DNA from: Fibrella rubiginis
GTDB lineage: Bacteria > Bacteroidota > Bacteroidia > Cytophagales > Spirosomataceae
Direction: 5' to 3'
DNA length: 64,000 bases
NCBI RefSeq assembly: GCF_017353185.1
Contig: NZ_JAFMYV010000001.1
Coordinates: 496,001 to 560,000 of the forward strand
Shown piece by piece: positions 61,911 through 64,000 of the stretch. How positions within the stretch are numbered: position 1 is the stretch's first letter; every line of letters begins with the position of its first letter. The notes beneath the pieces were generated by a model. The model had not been told where the DNA came from. It was given only the letters and a program-made list of their open reading frames with translations, and searched no databases. Both the position numbers and the translations under genes were made by a program.

Positions 61911-64000
61911 ATGAGAAGATTGCTACTACTGAGCATCTTAATGGTGTGCTCTGCCTGGACCATTGGATTGGCTCAGGTGCAGAGAATTACGGGTCGGGTG
62001 CTCTCTGCCGACGACAAAAGCGCCATGCCCGGCGTGTCGGTGGTTGTGAAAGGAACTACCCGTGGTGCCACCACTGACGCTGAAGGGCGTTATGCTATTG
62101 AGGCTGCTACCACCGACAAACTGGTAATCAGTTTTGTAGGTACCGTTACGCAGGAAGTATTGGTAGGTAACCGTTCAGTTATTGACGTTAGCATGACCAC
62201 TGATGCCCGTCAGCTAACAGAAGTAGTAGTAACGGGTGTGGGTATTGCCACTACGAAAGCCAAACTCGGTATTGCCGTTGAGTCGGTATCGGCAAAAGAA
62301 CTGCCCGCAACACCTTCTGCGTCTATCGATCAGGCATTGGCGGGTAAAATTGCCGGAGCCCAAATCGTGAGCGCCAACGGTACGCCAGGTGCCAAAGCCA
62401 ACATCCTGCTGCGGGGTATCAACACCGTGAACCGGGGTACAGCTCCCATTGTACTTATGGACGGTATTCAGGTGGGTGCTACCGACCTGAATACGCTTGA
62501 CCTGAGCAGTATTGACCGGGTGGAAGTGGTGCAGGGCGCAGCGGCTTCAACGCTCTATGGTGCGCAGGGGGCTAATGGTGTTATCCAGTTGTTCACCAAA
62601 AAAGGACAGGACGGTCCTGTTCACGTGAACATCAACAACAGCTATGCCACCAACGAATACCTGAATATAGGTAACGTTCGTCAGGCCGATAAGCATGCCT
62701 TCGTGACCGACGCCAGCAACAATGTCATCGGTGCATCGGGTAAGCCTATTACACTAGACCCCGCCACAACTTACTGGACGGAAAACGTGCAGTATAATGC
62801 GCTGGATGTAAACAGCAACGCCAACAAGCCGTATGACCAGAACCTGAAGTTTTACGACAATTATTCGAGGTTTTTCGTCCCATCACAGACGATAAACAAC
62901 TCGGTAAACGTGTCGGGTGGTAATGCTAAATCAGACTTCAGTTTCACGCTATCGAACAACTTCCAAGGCAGCAACGTCCGGAATAACGGCGATTTTAACC
63001 GGACCAACCTGGTAAGCAATCTGGGTATAACGCTGGCTAAGAACCTGACGTTGCGGAGCGTTACACAACTGGCCTATACCAGAAACACGCTGAAAGTGTC
63101 AGACCGGACGCTGATTTACTCGCTGAATAATACCCGGCCTTTCGCTGATTACGATTACATCGATCCCGATGGCAACTACGGTGCCTACTATGGTAGCGCG
63201 TCAGGTGTGAACGGCTATAATCCTAACTACTACCAGCAGAACCGGACGCACGACGACAACAAAATAGACCTGTTGCAGAGCTTAACGCTGAACTATAAGC
63301 CCGTTAAGTTCTTGGACCTTAACGCCCGTTACGGTTTAAACTATCAGACTGAAAACGATAACTATTATTTCCGTAACCAGTCGCAGAACCGCAACATCAA
63401 GGTTGACCCCCGCTACTATACGGGTATCAACGCACCGGACGAAAAAGGCGAAATCAGCAATTACGACTATAAGACGGTATTCCAAAATGCGTTTGCAAGC
63501 GCCACCTTCAAAACGGATTTTCAGGAAGATTTCAAGATCAACCTGCCCATCCGTACCTCTACCCTGGTTGGCTTCGACTACCGCAAAAACGTGTTTAGCG
63601 AATATTTCTCGTATGGTGCCGGTTTACCCCTTTATAGCCCGGTAACAGCGGCACAGGCAGGTACCTACCGCATCACCCGCGACAACGTTACGCCTTTCGT
63701 GACCTACGGGTATCTGGTAAGCCAAAACATCGAATATGGTGATTTCGGTGGCGTAACGGCCTCGTACCGGAGTGATTATTCATCGGCTTTTGGTCGGGGG
63801 TCAACGCCGTTTGGCTTCCCTGCAGTGAATACCTACATCCGTCCATCATCGTTTAATTTCTGGCAAAACAGCCCACTGGGCCAGATCATGCCTGAATTTA
63901 AGCTCCGGGCCGCCTATGGCGAAGCGGGTATCCAGCCACAACCGTTTGACCGCTACCCTGTATTGAGCACTCAGACACTGGGCACCAACAACGTATTCTA
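61911..64000 (+). CDS. Second SusC/RagA-family TonB-linked outer-membrane protein, 3' end outside the window
   Basis: The frame from the ATG at 61911 is open to the window end, about 696 codons. It has a signal peptide (LLLLSILMVCSAWTIGLAQ), a carboxypeptidase-regulatory-like domain (ITGRVLSADDKSAMPGVSVV), TEVVVTG, and a plug with KIAGAQIVSANGTPGAK, LLRGINTVNRG and GANGVIQLFTKKG. It is clearly related to the first SusC over the whole visible length. Its own promoter and the strong hairpin after susD suggest separate expression. A second susD is expected just past the window. Confidence 0.95.
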   Translation, partial: MRRLLLLSILMVCSAWTIGLAQVQRITGRVLSADDKSAMPGVSVVVKGTTRGATTDAEGRYAIEAATTDKLVISFVGTVTQEVLVGNRSVIDVSMTTDARQLTEVVVTGVGIATTKAKLGIAVESVSAKELPATPSASIDQALAGKIAGAQIVSANGTPGAKANILLRGINTVNRGTAPIVLMDGIQVGATDLNTLDLSSIDRVEVVQGAAASTLYGAQGANGVIQLFTKKGQDGPVHVNINNSYATNEYLNIGNVRQADKHAFVTDASNNVIGASGKPITLDPATTYWTENVQYNALDVNSNANKPYDQNLKFYDNYSRFFVPSQTINNSVNVSGGNAKSDFSFTLSNNFQGSNVRNNGDFNRTNLVSNLGITLAKNLTLRSVTQLAYTRNTLKVSDRTLIYSLNNTRPFADYDYIDPDGNYGAYYGSASGVNGYNPNYYQQNRTHDDNKIDLLQSLTLNYKPVKFLDLNARYGLNYQTENDNYYFRNQSQNRNIKVDPRYYTGINAPDEKGEISNYDYKTVFQNAFASATFKTDFQEDFKINLPIRTSTLVGFDYRKNVFSEYFSYGAGLPLYSPVTAAQAGTYRITRDNVTPFVTYGYLVSQNIEYGDFGGVTASYRSDYSSAFGRGSTPFGFPAVNTYIRPSSFNFWQNSPLGQIMPEFKLRAAYGEAGIQPQPFDRYPVLSTQTLGTNNVF

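Noticed and set aside
61838..62077. A 79-codon frame at the start of the second susC
   Set aside because: It overlaps the promoter and signal-peptide region of the true gene in another frame.

Overview
The window looks like chromosome of a Bacteroidota member, most likely Cytophagales of the Spirosoma/Fibrella type. Supporting signs are two SusC genes and a SusD gene, type IX secretion sorting domains on two secreted proteins, an LpxC-FabZ fusion, a DUF4920 protein, and promoters of the Bacteroidota form TTG-N20-TANNTTTG. There are no rRNA genes, phages, complete insertion sequences or CRISPR arrays. One tRNA is present.

Layout. 1-2029 (minus): a TPR protein and the start of a coupled gene cut by the window edge. 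2.1-9.4 kb: a possible gene remnant, an enolase-superfamily epimerase, a GNAT acetyltransferase, a serine hydrolase, a GltP-type symporter, an LLM flavin oxidoreductase, and an azoreductase divergent from an HxlR regulator. 9.5-17.2 kb: a secreted GH13 enzyme, a five-PAS histidine kinase and dnaX. 17.4-21.3 kb: a DCC protein, a zinc alcohol dehydrogenase with a small companion, and a pirin-like/intradiol dioxygenase pair. 21.5-24.4 kb: tagaturonate reductase and a hexuronate-type MFS transporter. 24.5-42.7 kb (minus): the most unusual part, an array of very large proteins of unknown function (598, 1780, 1052 and 1154 aa) with a subtilase that has no signal peptide and a membrane protein upstream. 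42.7-49.4 kb: amidohydrolase, lipoprotein, DUF4920 protein, a large T9SS type B surface protein, and an ABC ATPase. 49.5-52.8 kb: lpxA, lpxC-fabZ and lpxD for lipid A. 53-56.3 kb: HD hydrolase, tRNA(CAT), MBL hydrolase, patatin. 56.6-64 kb: susC, susD and a second susC running off the window.

Two patterns stand out. First, about a dozen long, often perfect inverted repeats (arms of 16-68 bp) begin at or within a few bases of a stop codon, on both strands. They are built from a small set of recurring modules. They are not ordinary intrinsic terminators (most lack a U tract), and in two cases the repeat supplies the stop codon itself. Two genes next to such repeats also start with TTG, one of them inside repeat sequence. 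Second, the 24.5-41.1 kb cluster is a coherent group of giant genes with tight coupling (ATGA overlap, 11-nt gap) and stop-codon hairpins inside the array. I know no assigned function for it. A ten-A run in dnaX also looks like a real slippage site for making a gamma-like short form.

Start codons were chosen from protein family N-termini, signal peptides, promoter positions and terminators. Shine-Dalgarno sites are not informative in this phylum. Family names come from recognition of motifs by eye; no searches were run.
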